Below are positions 40,042 to 50,565 of a DNA stretch of 64,000 nucleotides, in pieces (position 1 is the stretch's first letter; the number at the start of each line of letters is the position of its first letter). The notes under the pieces were generated by a model that had not been told where the DNA came from, made no database searches, and was given only the letters and a program-made list of their open reading frames with translations. The translations under genes were made by a program, and so were the position numbers. Source of the stretch: Molanna angustata. Taxonomy: Eukaryota > Arthropoda > Insecta > Trichoptera > Molannidae. Location: NCBI GenBank assembly GCA_963576475.1, contig OY754982.1:8658261-8722260 (forward strand), written 5' to 3'.

Positions 40042-40673
40042 TTAGTTATTTGGATTTAAAGGTTTATAGTTTGGTAGGTACGTATTCTTCAATTATACCT
40101 ACATAGGTACCTACATACTATCGCCACCGATAGTAAGAAACAACTAGTAAGTAGGTAGTAAATAATTTGCTTCTTAAATAACTAAGATACTCTGAAAAAA
40201 TGAAATGCTCAACACTATCCCTGCTTACCTTAAAAGACAGCAAACACAAGCAAACGTAAATATTTCAATAGGAACAGCTATCTATGTAGGTTGGTATAAT
40301 GGTACGGATCTCATTTCTCTCTTATTAACCCCGTGAAAGGAAAGTGCGTCAGGGCTTACTTTTTTGTATGCATACCTAATGTACCCAGATATCCTGTTTG
40401 TTTTCTATATAATATCAGACATTAATAGGTATCTATTATCGCTCCATTCCATAATTAAAATGTTATTTTAACGTCAACGCAACAATTCTCAGTATTCACT
40501 TATCTTTAGAAACATAAAATCTACTAATTATGCAGTTTTTGCGAACCCATCCTATGTTAATATAGATTAACGACCACACTCAGACATGATAAGTGGAGTC
40601 TTATCTATTAAAGGAAGATATACAAATCCCAAACTACCTAAGGTGAATTTGAAACTTGTTTATATTAGATAGT
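40042..40673. other. AT-rich DNA, nothing identified
   Basis: No supported feature. Confidence 0.4.
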
Positions 40674-41354
40674 AGGGTAGACTGGGTACGGTTGTGACAA
40701 TTTTCATTTGATCGTCCATAACTACTTAATTTTGGTACTTAATTTTGACTATTTAAACAGTAATGATTTTATGAGGTTAAGGGTAGATTTTTTTAACAGT
40801 AATGAAGTTATCTAGGTATCACATTGTCTATATTTCTAGACTGCGCTTTGGTCATGTGCGACTGGATAGCCATCTGTTCCGTCTCGGTATGGTGGAGTTC
40901 CCGTTCTGCGAATGTGGATGTGATGAGGAAACGCCGGATCACGTTCTGTTTGATTGTCCAATCAGGGACGCGCTAGACATTTATTTTAGGTTTGAGAATC
41001 TCCAATACCCCATTTCCACAGTTTACCTTCTTGTCTCTAACTCTCCTCAGGTTCGTGGCTTGATATTTAAATCTATTGTAAATGATATAACTAAATCTGT
41101 ATTTGTATTCTAATGTTTCTGATTATTAACGACTGCAACATCCTTTTTGGGTGAAAAGCCTCAGAGAAAAAAATAATAGCAATGAAGGACTCTGGCATCG
41201 ACGATATCGCGGTATGGTTGACACAATAATGTGATACCTACACGTTTTGATAGCCTAGCCGCCGTTTTCGCCTCATTCGCCTCTTGCATTTCTTCCTGTA
41301 TTATTTATAGTTTCGCTAATATGACGACTGGCACAACCGTACCCAGTCTACCCT
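40674..41354. mobile_element. DNA element with 23-bp perfect TIRs, carrying a LINE
   Basis: AGGGTAGACTGGGTACGGTT plus GTG (40674-40696) is exactly mirrored at 41332-41354. Taking the ends as GGGTAG...CTACCC, both flanks read TA, suggesting a TA target duplication. A LINE 3' end (40807-41177) lies inside, bounded by its own duplicated AGYAATGAAG; without it the element is about 300 bp. No transposase is present, so it is MITE-like. Confidence 0.75.
40807..41177 (+). pseudogene. RNase H-type LINE 3' end inside the TIR element
   Basis: The frame from 40807 to 41113 has the C-terminal segment of LINE proteins that carry RNase H (I/R1-like): ISRLRFGHVRLDSHLFRLG, a CECGCDEE cysteine cluster, and TPDHVLFDCP. 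A 3' UTR with CTGCAACATCCTTTTTGGGT follows and ends in an A-rich tail. Target duplications AGTAATGAAG (about 40797-40806) and AGCAATGAAG (about 41178-41187) bound it. The ATG at 40802 lies in the target duplication and is not a real start. A related 3' end lies at 42490-42650 on the minus strand. Confidence 0.75.
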
Positions 41355-41507
41355 AAATGCATTTTAAAATATTTCAACAACACTTGAGCGATTTTGAATA
41401 AAATATTGCCATAATGTTTGCTGATATTTCGTCTCTCTATATTTTATGAAATGAGATTTCTAATAAGAATTTGTACCTGATAGGTAGGTACCTACAACGA
41501 TACAACA

Positions 41508-42017
41508 TGACAGAGTAAGAAATGAGGACACGAGGAAAGAATGTAAGATGAAGAAATATTTCGGTAATTAAGAGAATCAAAGTTCACACTTGGGAAGAAT
41601 GAATGAAAAACGACTAGGTACCTAACGAATAAAATTTATTTATTTGAATCTTTCTGTACATGTAATTTGTATACTGGCGGGCTTATTGCCTAATGGCAAT
41701 TTCTTCGAACAAACCAGAATTAATGTTAAATATACAAAACAGTGTGTAAGTAGGTACCTACTATGGCAATAAGTTAATCACATTACAAAAATAAACAAGA
41801 TAGCTGAATAAAAGTAAAAAAAAAACAAAGAAGATAACATATAAGAACAATTCATAAAATATATTCATAACAGGAATGGAATAGGTAAGAGATTAGGAGC
41901 GCCCAAAGTAAAGGATGGCACGACCATGTGAAGGATAGGTAGGTACCTAGGTACCTACTCTGAAAGACGGAAATGTAAGAAGCCTGAACAAGCATGAAAC
42001 GAAGCATGAGTGTTGAC
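41508..42017 (+). pseudogene. RTE-like RT C-terminal fragment interrupted by LINE tail
   Basis: DRVRNEDTRKECKM and LGRMNEKRL (41515-41625) match the fragment at 7927-8240. The similarity resumes at about 41875 with GGAATGGAATAGGTAAGAGAT, AAGGATGGCACGACCATGTG and ACGGAAATGTAAGAAGCCTG, aligning to 8106-8190. The 240-bp interruption is a minus-oriented LINE 3' UTR (41636-41880). Confidence 0.65.
41636..41880 (-). mobile_element. LINE 3' UTR fragment with hairpin, minus strand
   Basis: Read on the minus strand it contains the ATTGCC-ATTA-GGCAAT hairpin (41685-41700) followed by AAGCCCGCCAGTATAC, and upstream the segment ATAGTAGGTACCTACTTACA. It aligns along most of its length with 44285-44580 and shares its tail with 26880-26930 and with SINE E. 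Confidence 0.7.
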
Positions 42018-42019
42018 AA

Positions 42020-42217
42020 CACTGAAAAAAATATTATGACATCCGAACTGGCTACCTGTGCGTTTTAGCCAAACCTTTGTTATTAGTAAAGTTAATTATA
42101 TTTATGACTGTAGGTACCTACTGTTTGTCTGTGTGCACAAAAACAAATGTTTTGTAGTCACCATAGATTGGCTAATTTTGACATGACATTTTGTTGCTAT
42201 TCACAAAAAAAATCGTT
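42020..42217 (+). mobile_element. CACTGAAAA-end MITE, copy 5
   Basis: CACTGAAAAAAATATTATGA, CGAACTGGCTACCTGTGCG, TAGCCAAACCTTTGTTATTA and AACAAATGTTTTGTAGTCAC match copies 2 and 4 in order. A TAGGTACCTA motif has been inserted or expanded in the middle. Confidence 0.75.
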
Positions 42218-42289
42218 ATAAAATAACAGATTATTTTTGTATGACAACAAATGTCATACAAAAATTAAAAAAAAAATCACGAATAAAAT

Positions 42290-42480
42290 TTTTTTTTTTT
42301 TTAAAAAAATAATGAATATGTCCTTGTTAAACAAGTACATATACATCTTCCTACGTTCCCTAAACTAAGCATAAATGCTTGTCCTATAGGTGAACGAGAT
42401 CGGTCGAGGCAGGATTCGAACTCGCGACCACTGGATTACTAACCCAGCGCGCTAACCGCTCTGCCATCCACCCATCCGAT
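42290..42480 (-). mobile_element. tRNA-Thr-derived SINE, family F, copy 1
   Basis: On the minus strand GGATGGCAGAGCGGTTAGCG is a good D-arm, and CTGGGTTAGTAATCCAG an anticodon arm with loop TTAGTAA (anticodon AGT, Thr). GCGAGTTCGAATCCTGC is a T-arm with one mispair. The acceptor ends do not pair, and a body (GACAAGCATTTATGCTTAGT) and A-rich tail follow. It is SINE rather than tRNA. A second, shorter copy is at 58795-58850. Confidence 0.65.
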
Positions 42481-42489
42481 AATATTATA

Positions 42490-42650
42490 TTTTTTAATAA
42501 AAATATAATATTTTTTTTCTCTAAGGCTTTGAACCCAAAAAGGATGTTGCAGCCCTTACTAATCAAAAACATTAGATTACACAAAAAATAATAGTCATAC
42601 CTATTGTTTACAATAGATTTAAATATAAACTAAATGTTAATATTTTACAG
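42490..42650 (-). mobile_element. 3' end of the RNase H-type LINE, second copy
   Basis: The minus strand reads ATATTTAAATCTATTGTAAA (end of the frame, FKSIVN), TCTAATGTTTTTGATTAG and GGCTGCAACATCCTTTTTGG, aligned to 41068-41170 in the TIR element. A T/A-rich tail follows. Confidence 0.65.
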
Positions 42651-43386
42651 GTTTACTTTTTAGATAGGTATTATTCGTTCATACAATTTTGTTTTTTTGT
42701 GTTGGTTCAAATTTATAATATTACTTAGGTAGGTACCTTGTTTTAGAATAATTTCATGGTATTTGGAATACCTAGTTATAATCCTTTCAAAAATAATGAA
42801 TTCCTTATTTTTCTGTTGTTGATTGTATTCTTCTTGATGTTTTATTTTTGATTGTGTTTATTTTAAGTAGTTGATACTAATTATATATTGTTTGTTTTTT
42901 GCAGGTAAGCACATGACACCTTCCATATTGCCGAGTCTACCCATATCACACGTAGAATAGTCGAATCTATTTCTGTTTCATAGGTAGGTACCTATTGCTG
43001 ATGTTGGTACCTACATAGGTAAGTCAAAACACTTTGATCTATTTTGAGTTCTGTATCAACCATGAGTAGGTAGGTAGGTACTTAGTAGTAGATTGGGGTA
43101 GGTTATTTTACAAACAAAGTAGGTATTTAACAATGTTCAATAGGATTATCAACTTATAGGTACCTATTCTTGAAATTCATTCACTAGGTTGGTAGGTAGG
43201 TGCCTACCTTCTAAGATTTTTATCAATCTCAATGCTTTAATTGACAAACTCCATATTTCGATGTGCTAAGTAGGTATTGACTTTTAGCACTGAAAATGGT
43301 TAATACCTACCTACATAAATACGGTAAGATACAGTTTTGTTCATGAAATAGGTAGGTAGGTACCTACCTACTTAACAAATAGGATG
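42651..43386. other. TAGGTACCTA-dense AT-rich DNA
   Basis: From about 42.7 to 49.6 kb the motif TAGGTAGGTACCTACCTA and shorter versions are very frequent. No gene is seen in this stretch. Confidence 0.5.
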
Positions 43387-43468
43387 CACTGAAAAAATAT
43401 TATGGCAACCGAACTTGCTATTAGCCAAACTTTTGTAAGTAGGTACTATTAACAAAAAAAAATCAGTG
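43387..43468 (+). mobile_element. CACTGAAAA-end MITE, copy 6, internal deletion
   Basis: Only 82 bp long. CACTGAAAAAATATTATGGC and AACAAAAAAAAATCAGTG keep both inverted ends, with a short remnant of the CGAAC...TAGCCAAAC interior. It supports the family's terminal repeats. Confidence 0.75.
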
Positions 43469-43849
43469 TGCTGTGCGCGTTACACCGAAAGAAATGAGAT
43501 TAGCTATCTATTTGGCCACCGATTTTTTAAGATAAATTTTATAAATAATTACCTACTAAACTATTGTCCATTGAATATTCAAATTTAAAAAATTAATGAC
43601 TTACCTACCGTCGAATTTTGAGTAGGTATGTACCTACCTAAAAAGGATAGGTATACCCATACCTAAATATATCAAAGTTAATGTGGCTACCTATATTTTA
43701 TTCCATTATGTGTCATTCGTTCAAGGTTAATTCCATTACCTCGTGCTGTCCATTTCCTTCCTACTCTTCAACCCTCACACAAATGTTGTTTTGCCGTTTG
43801 TTGCATCCTAATTGCCAATTTCCTGTTCCACTAGACGCACGGCAATGTA

Positions 43850-44100
43850 ACCCCGCCTTCGGCTCCAAATTAATCCGGCGTTCGTTCGACTTCAAACATC
43901 GCCGTTGCACCGCACCAATCTCTATAATACGAGTATATCTCTCTGTCTCAGTTGTCGTTCTATCTCCGTCTCGTTCACTCCTCGGCGTCCGTCGGTCGTC
44001 GTGTTGTTGTGCAAATTAAGCCGCACTCGGGCGGGGTTAGTTCGAACGACGAAATAGCCCCGCGTGTTTCTCTCTAGAAGGGAATATCGACCCGACAAAA
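43850..44100 (+). promoter_or_regulatory. GC-richer island with TATA/Inr-like pair
   Basis: TATAATA (about 43923) is followed about 25 bp later by TCAGTTG (about 43948), the arthropod initiator consensus, then a pyrimidine/CpG-rich stretch. Motifs related to the GCGGGTTAATTYGAA family occur on both strands (near 43856 and 44033). No coding region downstream could be identified. It may be a host promoter or the leader of a mobile element. Confidence 0.25.
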
Positions 44101-44284
44101 GTAGGTTGATAATTTTATGTCTAAGTATAGGTATTTTGGTATATGTAGGTACTTACCTACCTACTTGTCTATATATTTAGATACACCTACATATGTAAGT
44201 ACCTAGGTATAGGGTTAGTAGGAATGACACGTGTTAATGAATAAAAAAAAGCAGTAGGTAGGTAGATACCTACCTACCAATATT

Positions 44285-44580
44285 TATTTATTTATTAATT
44301 TGAATCTTTCATATAATTAGTACACTGGCGGGCTTATTGCCTGATGGCGATTTCTTCCAACTAACCAGAGTACCTACCTACCTACTTAGATAAATGTTAA
44401 ATAAAGGTAGTTACAAAACAGTGTGTAGATAGGTACTATGGCAATACCTAAATTAATCCCATTACAAAATAAATAAAGATAGCAGAAGAAAAGTAAAAAA
44501 AGCATATACCTACCTACCTACCTAAGATAGCATATACCTAGGTAAGAATAATTTATAGCAATGATAGGAAAACTAAAGGA
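44285..44580 (-). mobile_element. LINE 3' UTR fragment with hairpin, minus strand
   Basis: It is colinear with 41636-41880: TGAATCTTTCATATAATTAG, TACACTGGCGGGCTTATTGC, the hairpin ATTGCC-TGAT-GGCGAT (44336-44351, one mispair), CTTCCAACTAACCAGAG, then ACAAAACAGTGTGTAGATAG. TAGGTACC motifs have expanded within it. Confidence 0.7.
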
Positions 44581-45730
44581 TAAAGAAAGGAAGAGGAGAG
44601 GAAGATGTAGGTACTTACTCAGATATTGTCAGATAAATATATTTGCTTTATTAGGTAGGTAGGTATACTTACCTAGCCTTTTCTTGAAGATGTTTAGTGA
44701 TATAGACGACGTAATACCTATCATATCTAGCCGAGTCTAGATGATACCTAGGTATGATAGGTAACTATATTTATTTTATTTATTTTTATTAGGAACTTAA
44801 CAGCTATACAAATAGAATCAAGATAGGTACCTACCTTCTTAGGTGAAATAAGGTACCTAATCGATGCTGTATTTTTTACTTAAAACAATGCTAAACACCG
44901 CTTACAGTTGGAATTTTAAAATCAGTCTTCAATTACATTACCTACCCTACGTACTTAGGTAGGTATTAATTATTAATATCGTGACTTAAAAATCTCAGGC
45001 AGTGGTTCTGGATTGGCGCAGAATCGGGATGAGTTTGGTGTGATGTTCGCCAACCTCCGTTAGAAGCGTCACAAGAAAAATAAGTTATTATTGCTAATAC
45101 AATTATTTGGCTGTTGAGAAATTGATTGAGAACTTTACCCAGAGTTCTAGACGCTTGGCAAAGTCGCTGATTGTTTTCTTCCGTGGGCAGACTGACGTTT
45201 TTAATGTGTCTCAATGTGAGGACACGAATTTCTTCTTTGTGGTTTCTTCCTGATTCCAATTCATTAGGTACTAGACACGGCAGGTAATAGTTTAAAAGTT
45301 ATCTTTTTCGTTTTCACTTTCGTCCTCGTGTAAGGTTTGTGATAAACTTGATTTGAATTCTGAGCATAGGTATCCTATGGGAATGCACTAACTTCTACGT
45401 GCCAGCATTCCTACGAGAACGACGCATCGTTGTCCGAAGGAATTTCATTGGACCCCATTGGACGTGCAGACCTTGTAGCCACGAAGAGCAATTTCAAGAC
45501 TTTTTGTCAAAAATACAGTTAAATATCTTCACTTTTGTAGTAAACTGTGAGCCATTTTTTCCTTGGCTCTATTTGGCACATTAAGCACCTATGTACAGTT
45601 TCCACAAGGTTTTAGAGTTCTCCGGACTCTTCTTGGGTTCTTTCAGAGTTTTGTAAGGGGCCATTATAAGACCCCATTAGAATAACGGGTGGTGGTTGAG
45701 GAAAATTTCCTTCGCTGATTCTTTAACTAA
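44581..45730. other. Unresolved region with a 97-codon minus frame
   Basis: A minus frame at 44966-45259 (MESGRNHKEEIRVLTLRHIK at its start) and flanks up to about 45700 have less biased composition than the surroundings and look like decayed coding DNA. I do not recognise the protein: it has no visible zinc finger, RT or transposase motif. A host pseudogene or an unknown mobile element are both possible. Confidence 0.3.
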
Positions 45731-45916
45731 GGGCAGTCGCACACTACAGACTTTTTGATCTACCGATAGTTTGGTCTGGCTATCAATCAGATGAAGATAT
45801 AGGTAGTTACCTACCTATGCAAGTGCGCATATTAGGTACAAGACGTAAAAACTAGCAAACTGTCCAACCCGACCAAACTTTCGGCCGATTAAAATGTCTC
45901 TAGTCAGCGATTGCCC
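45731..45916. mobile_element. MITE with imperfect TIRs and TAA target duplication
   Basis: GGGCAGTCGCACACTACAGA at the left end pairs, as reverse complement, with a right end reading GGGCAATCGCTGACTAGAGA; similarity extends about 45 bp inward to AGTTTGGTC. Both flanks are TAA (45728-45730 and 45917-45919). Length 186 bp. The TAA target fits PIF/Harbinger-type MITEs. Confidence 0.7.
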
Positions 45917-46794
45917 TAAATCGTATTTTCAATCTACTTTTAGGTAGGTAGGTACCTATCAAATATGTACTATGCTTACCTAAGTATTGCCTATATACCT
46001 ACCTACCCTTGTAGTTTTTTTTATCCTAATCAGGGAACCAAGAAGTAGGTCAGATTGGGAGTAGGAACCTAACGTCCTTCAACCACCCTTAGGTGCTACC
46101 AACTTATTGTACCTATTTACTTTATCTAGTAGGCATCTTCCTATAGGTACTGCCCATCTCTTCTTAATAATACCTAGGTACCTACCGTTTATCTATTAGC
46201 AAGCTCGCGACTTCTGACCTACAACAATGGTAAATTTTATGGGTGTAGCCAAATTATTTAGGTAAGTAATTATCTAACTACACTAGAAAAAAATTGGTTA
46301 GGTATCTATCTACTATACATTTGGTAATTCTATTCTATTCTAATTTTTATGCAGGACTTAGGACAAGTAGGAATTTACACAAATGAGATATTTTGTAAAT
46401 TGATAAATTTAAAGAAAAATAAAAATATATTTTAAACCCTGGGTTATAACCTAAATCTATAGAGTTGTACAAAAATTAATCATAAAGGTTATAGGTACTT
46501 AAGAAAACACGCACATTCCCCACTACAACACTATTCAAAGTAGGTACCCATAGGAGATGATATTTATAAAAATGTGTCAATTTTACAAATTTTCAAAGAT
46601 AATGTTTTACAAAAATTTGAAAAAAAATAAGTCTACGATTCCAAAACGATTTTAAAATAACCAAATGTACCTAATACAAGACAAATACAAAACAACTACA
46701 TTTATTTGGGAATGAAATGTTTCAGTTGCCTCCCGAATGAATTAAAGCAGATAAAAAGTAGGTGGCCCGTTCACACTAAAACCGCGATCGTAAT
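45917..46794. other. AT-rich DNA, nothing identified
   Basis: No supported gene; scattered TAGGTACC motifs. Confidence 0.4.
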
Positions 46795-47680
46795 AAGCCG
46801 CCTTATTGACTCTGTCCAATTCTTTTAAAAAGAGTTGGTACTTTGTGATTCAGACGATCTCAGCGTAAGCTGCCTCCCCGATGGAACATTCCTTTGGCAC
46901 AGTTCCTGAATGCACTATTTACAATCTATCAAGCTGATACTTTGGCAAACCCGCATAAACAGCATTACAATAATCAAGCCTTGACACCACAAATGCATTA
47001 ATAAGCTTTTTAGCTTCGTTTTTGGGTAAGCTCCGGCGGATACTTTTCAATTGCCTCAGATGAAAGAAACAAGAGCTAACAGTTTTTGGGATTTGCAAGT
47101 CCAGCGATATTTTGTTGTCCAGGTGGACGCCTTTAAATTTGAAGGTATTTGAAGGTGTAAGTTCTTCTCCATTGATGTTAATCGGAGTATTTTCAATGAG
47201 ATGCTGTCGTCGCGGTGAAACTACCCACATAAAATCGGTTTTCGTTGGGTTTAATTTTAGCTTGTACATAGAGCGACATCCAGGCAGCAATTTTTCCAAT
47301 GCAACCAACGGTATCATTCACAAGACTATCCCTGTTTTCGGCAGTAGGTACATAATTTCACTATGAGGCGATCGTCAGCATAAGCATATGAATCAAAACC
47401 TTCATTTTCTATTATATCATCAAGCTTTTTAATATACAAAATGAAAAGAATGGGCCCCAAAACTGACCCCTGTGGCACCCTATATTTAATTTTCTCCCAA
47501 GAAGATGATTTATTTTGCAATAAGACAGATTGTCGTCTTTCTGATAAATATGATCTCATCCATTTTAACATATTCCCACAAATTCCATATTCATGTTCCA
47601 GGATAAAAAGAAGAATGTCATGGATCTACGGTGTCAAAAGCAGCACTCATGTCTAAAACCTATAGTAATGCAATGTTTCC
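46795..47680 (-). pseudogene. CR1/L2-like LINE RT fragment plus family C tail
   Basis: On the minus strand AAFDTVDP (about 47630-47650) is the RT motif A region. A frame at 47326-47571 carries VPQGSVLGPILFILYI and the YADD catalytic motif (motif C). After a frameshift near 47320, frame 46919-47317 carries LNPTKTDFMW, GVHLDNKISLDLQ and VVSRLDYCNAVYAGLP, typical of the CR1/L2/Jockey thumb region. It ends in a stop and runs into family C sequence (46795-46918). Frameshifts and a stop between motifs A and B make it dead. Confidence 0.75.
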
Positions 47681-48240
47681 AGATTCAATTTTTGTGATAA
47701 GATCAGAAAGAATTCGCATTAGTACGTGTCTAATAATTCGGTCCAAAATATCCCTGTAAAAAAAATGTACCAGTTTAACAAATAATGGCAAGCTGTAGGA
47801 CGCACGCTACTCTGCAGATCAGTCAAATCATGAGGCACTCATTTTTTAAGCGTTTTAATTTTACCGAGTTGCTGCAAATGTGACAATAATAAGGTACCTA
47901 CCTACTTACGTTCGGTAGCCGTTTCCTCTCCAAACACAGCATTGATATTACGAGCAGTTTAAAAATTACCCATCATCACTTAAAAAAGTTGAATATTGAT
48001 AAAAACAATTGAAAGTTGAACAAAAAAATGTCTTCTTAAATTTAGAACTTATTCTAGGTAGGTAGGTACCTACCTATAGTTTTCAGGTGAATACAGTTAT
48101 TTTTGAAATATGACACCATGCTAGTATAATTTTAATTCAAAGTTGCCAGTATGTTAATACATCAATTTTATATTTAAACCCCCTATTATCCCTACATATA
48201 TTGTACCTATATAAATATCGCGATTTAGGTATATTGAAAT
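47681..48240. other. AT-rich DNA, possibly older RT sequence at its start
   Basis: The first roughly 80 bp may continue the RT fragment. The remainder shows TAGGTACCTA motifs and no gene. Confidence 0.35.
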
Positions 48241-48244
48241 CGTG

Positions 48245-48430
48245 AACCGCGGATTAATTCGAAACGTTAGTACGGAATGCGGGTTAATTTGAAATTGTAT
48301 AGAGTGGGTTAATTTGAATCCGCGCTTTCGCAGCTCGGGTTAATTTGAAAAAACAAGGTGGGGCGCGGGTTAATTCGAACGAAGGTAGCGTGGATTACTT
48401 TGTAGTAACGTGGATTAATTTGTGCTCAAC
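48245..48430 (+). repeat. Seven-unit array of the GCGGGTTAATTYGAA motif
   Basis: GCGGATTAATTCGAA (48249), GCGGGTTAATTTGAA (48279), GTGGGTTAATTTGAA (48304), TCGGGTTAATTTGAA (48335), GCGGGTTAATTCGAA (48365), then weaker units near 48389 and 48409. Steps are 19-31 bp, with unrelated sequence between cores. Confidence 0.7.
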
Positions 48431-49736
48431 CTCAATTCTAACGAACCCGATTAGAGTCGCAAAGAACTATTTGTTGAAATAGACAGACGTTTTTTTTTTT
48501 TGCCATTTTGAAATTTTTTTTATTCGCAAGATTAGGTACAGAGTAGGTAGGTACCTACCTACTTCCTTTAATTTTTTTTTCTTATCTATGTCTAATAATC
48601 AAATCAATTAAGTAGGTAGGTACCTACCTATAGGTTACCAATAGGTACTGATTTTGCTCATCACTAACCAAAATAATCTGAAAGTTACGTACGTTATTTA
48701 TGCTGCGTACCTACTTACCAAATAAGTAGGTAGGTACATAAGTTGTGACTGTCACGAATACTAAAACTAAAGTCCACGCGTCCACATATGTACCTATATG
48801 GACTCGTTAATTGGTTTATTGGGTAACGCCACGTACCCAACTATAGTTTGTTGTCAACGTTGTTCCTTGCAGTTTAGGTATATGATAGAAAGTTCTCGCA
48901 ATATCTACCTAATCTCCGCAATCAGCGTGTTGTTTAGTGTTAGGTAGGTACTCTAGTCTCCTTTCTCTGCTGGCCTGTCTGAGCTTGGGAGAGTGTGCCA
49001 TTAGTTTCTATTTGGGTCTATGCATACCTACCTACCTATACTTGTAACACTACTGTGTAGGTAGGTATCACAGATAGTCATATATCACTTTCACTTATTC
49101 TGCTCATACACAGAGGAAGCCCGGGGCTCGCAACCAGCAACTTCTTATTAGGTAGGTACCAACTATCGATGTTTGAATCAGTTATGGTAATTAAATGTCT
49201 ACCCAATTCACGTAGGTATACGTACCAGCACACATCCACAATATCTTCTTAATGACTTGACTTCTATCTAACTATTAATACTTAGGTATATTCCTACCTA
49301 TAACTATACCTATTTTTTTTTTGTTTATTTTATTTGTTAATAAAAATACAATTAAAGTGTCAAAAATCCCTTAAGGGGATTTTTGGCTGTGATCTTAATA
49401 CTTACTAAATTTTCTAATAAAACAATAATAGGTACCTACCTACTTACAATAAATTTTCGGCCCTACAACTTCGCATAATATTATATTAGTAAGTTTCGAC
49501 CTCGGTACCTACCTAGCTACCTACATTTCTTTGTGTCAGGTGACTACACAGCCTAATATACCTACTTACCTAATTATTATGGCACATTTATAATACCTAC
49601 CTATCTATGTTCAATAAGAAAGGAAATATAACTAAAAAAAACAGCCATTAAAAAAATAATTGTTTTTTGACATTGCTGTCTCTTATCTACATTTAAAACT
49701 TCTTATAATAATACCTAATAATAACTAATATTGAAC
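48431..49736. other. TAGGTACCTA-dense DNA, nothing else identified
   Basis: A short hairpin CAAAAATCCCTTAAGGGGATTTTTG (about 49362-49386) is the only structured feature noticed. Confidence 0.4.
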
Positions 49737-49930
49737 ACTTCCTTGCACCCTGCGCAAGTGGCGAGTTTATTGCCGTAAGGCAATTTATTCCAACTAACCA
49801 GTGTTTCCAGCCCAGAGAAGTAATATTTGCGTGAGAAATAAATTTAAATAAATTTCTCCTCTGCTGGGAATCGAACCCAGAACGCCCGCACAGAAACCGC
49901 GAACCGTTTACCAACTGTGCCGAGGCGATC
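49737..49930 (-). mobile_element. tRNA-derived SINE, family E, copy 1
   Basis: On the minus strand GCCTCGGCACAGTTGGTAAAC is an A-box region and CTGGGTTCGATTCCCAG a perfect T-arm with B-box. The body includes TCTCTGGGCTGGAAACACTG, and the 3' tail is TTAGTTGGAATAAATTGCC with the ATTGCC-TTAC-GGCAAT hairpin (49769-49784). That tail matches LINE 3' UTRs at 26625, 41636 and 44285. A second copy is at 57752. Confidence 0.75.
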
Positions 49931-50483
49931 GGCAGGTCTTATGCTAGGCTACTTGTTTTTGTCTAGAAGTTTGCCCCTCTATTTAACCCTCCTGTTGTGC
50001 CGAGCTCCAGTTATAACTAAATCATTCCATCTTTTATTTTTAATACTTACCTATCTACTGTAAAAGTGAAAATAGAAATATACAGAAACCTGCTTATTAA
50101 GATGAAGGATAATGTGTATAAAAAGATATACCTACCTAAGTACCTATATAAATTCACTCGAGTTGATTTAGGTATGTTGGGCAGTATTGGTCTTTATGGC
50201 ATTCGATTCTCTCTGCTTGCCTCCATCAATGACCATCAGAAAATTTGCCCAATGTGCAGTACTAACCTACCTACATGGTAAGTAGTGTTTTTTCTTGAAA
50301 ATAGGTAGGTACATATCACCATTATAGGTAGGTACTTATAATATGTAGATACTTTAATATGTAGGCTTAAATAATTGTGCATTAGTTTAAAGCCTTCGAA
50401 CACTGTTTGACATCTTCTCTAAATAAGACAAATTAATACTGACTATAGGTATAAGAATATCTACTCTGGCAGTTACCTACCGG
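49931..50483. other. AT-rich DNA, nothing identified
   Basis: A 71-codon frame at 50066 has no recognisable feature. Confidence 0.35.
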
Positions 50484-50565
50484 GACTTGCTAGCCCAGTG
50501 GGTTAGATTGTCTTCTCAAGCTTACAGTGGTCAGCGATACGTGTTCGGATCTCGTTACGGCAATT
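50484..50565 (+). repeat. Decayed tRNA-like sequence (SINE head)
   Basis: GCTAGCCCAGTGGGTTAGAT resembles an A-box, and CGTGTTCGGATCTCGTTACG a B-box with an imperfect T-stem. It leads into a T-rich run. No matching SINE body was found in the window. Confidence 0.45.

Noticed and set aside
40802..41113. A 103-codon gene starting at 40802
   Set aside because: The ATG lies in the target-site duplication of an inserted 5'-truncated LINE.
42398..42474. tRNA-Thr gene, anticodon AGT
   Set aside because: The acceptor ends do not pair, the T-stem has a mispair, and a SINE body and A-rich tail follow.
45399..45584. Plus frame of 61 codons
   Set aside because: Short, no recognisable domain, in an unresolved decayed region.
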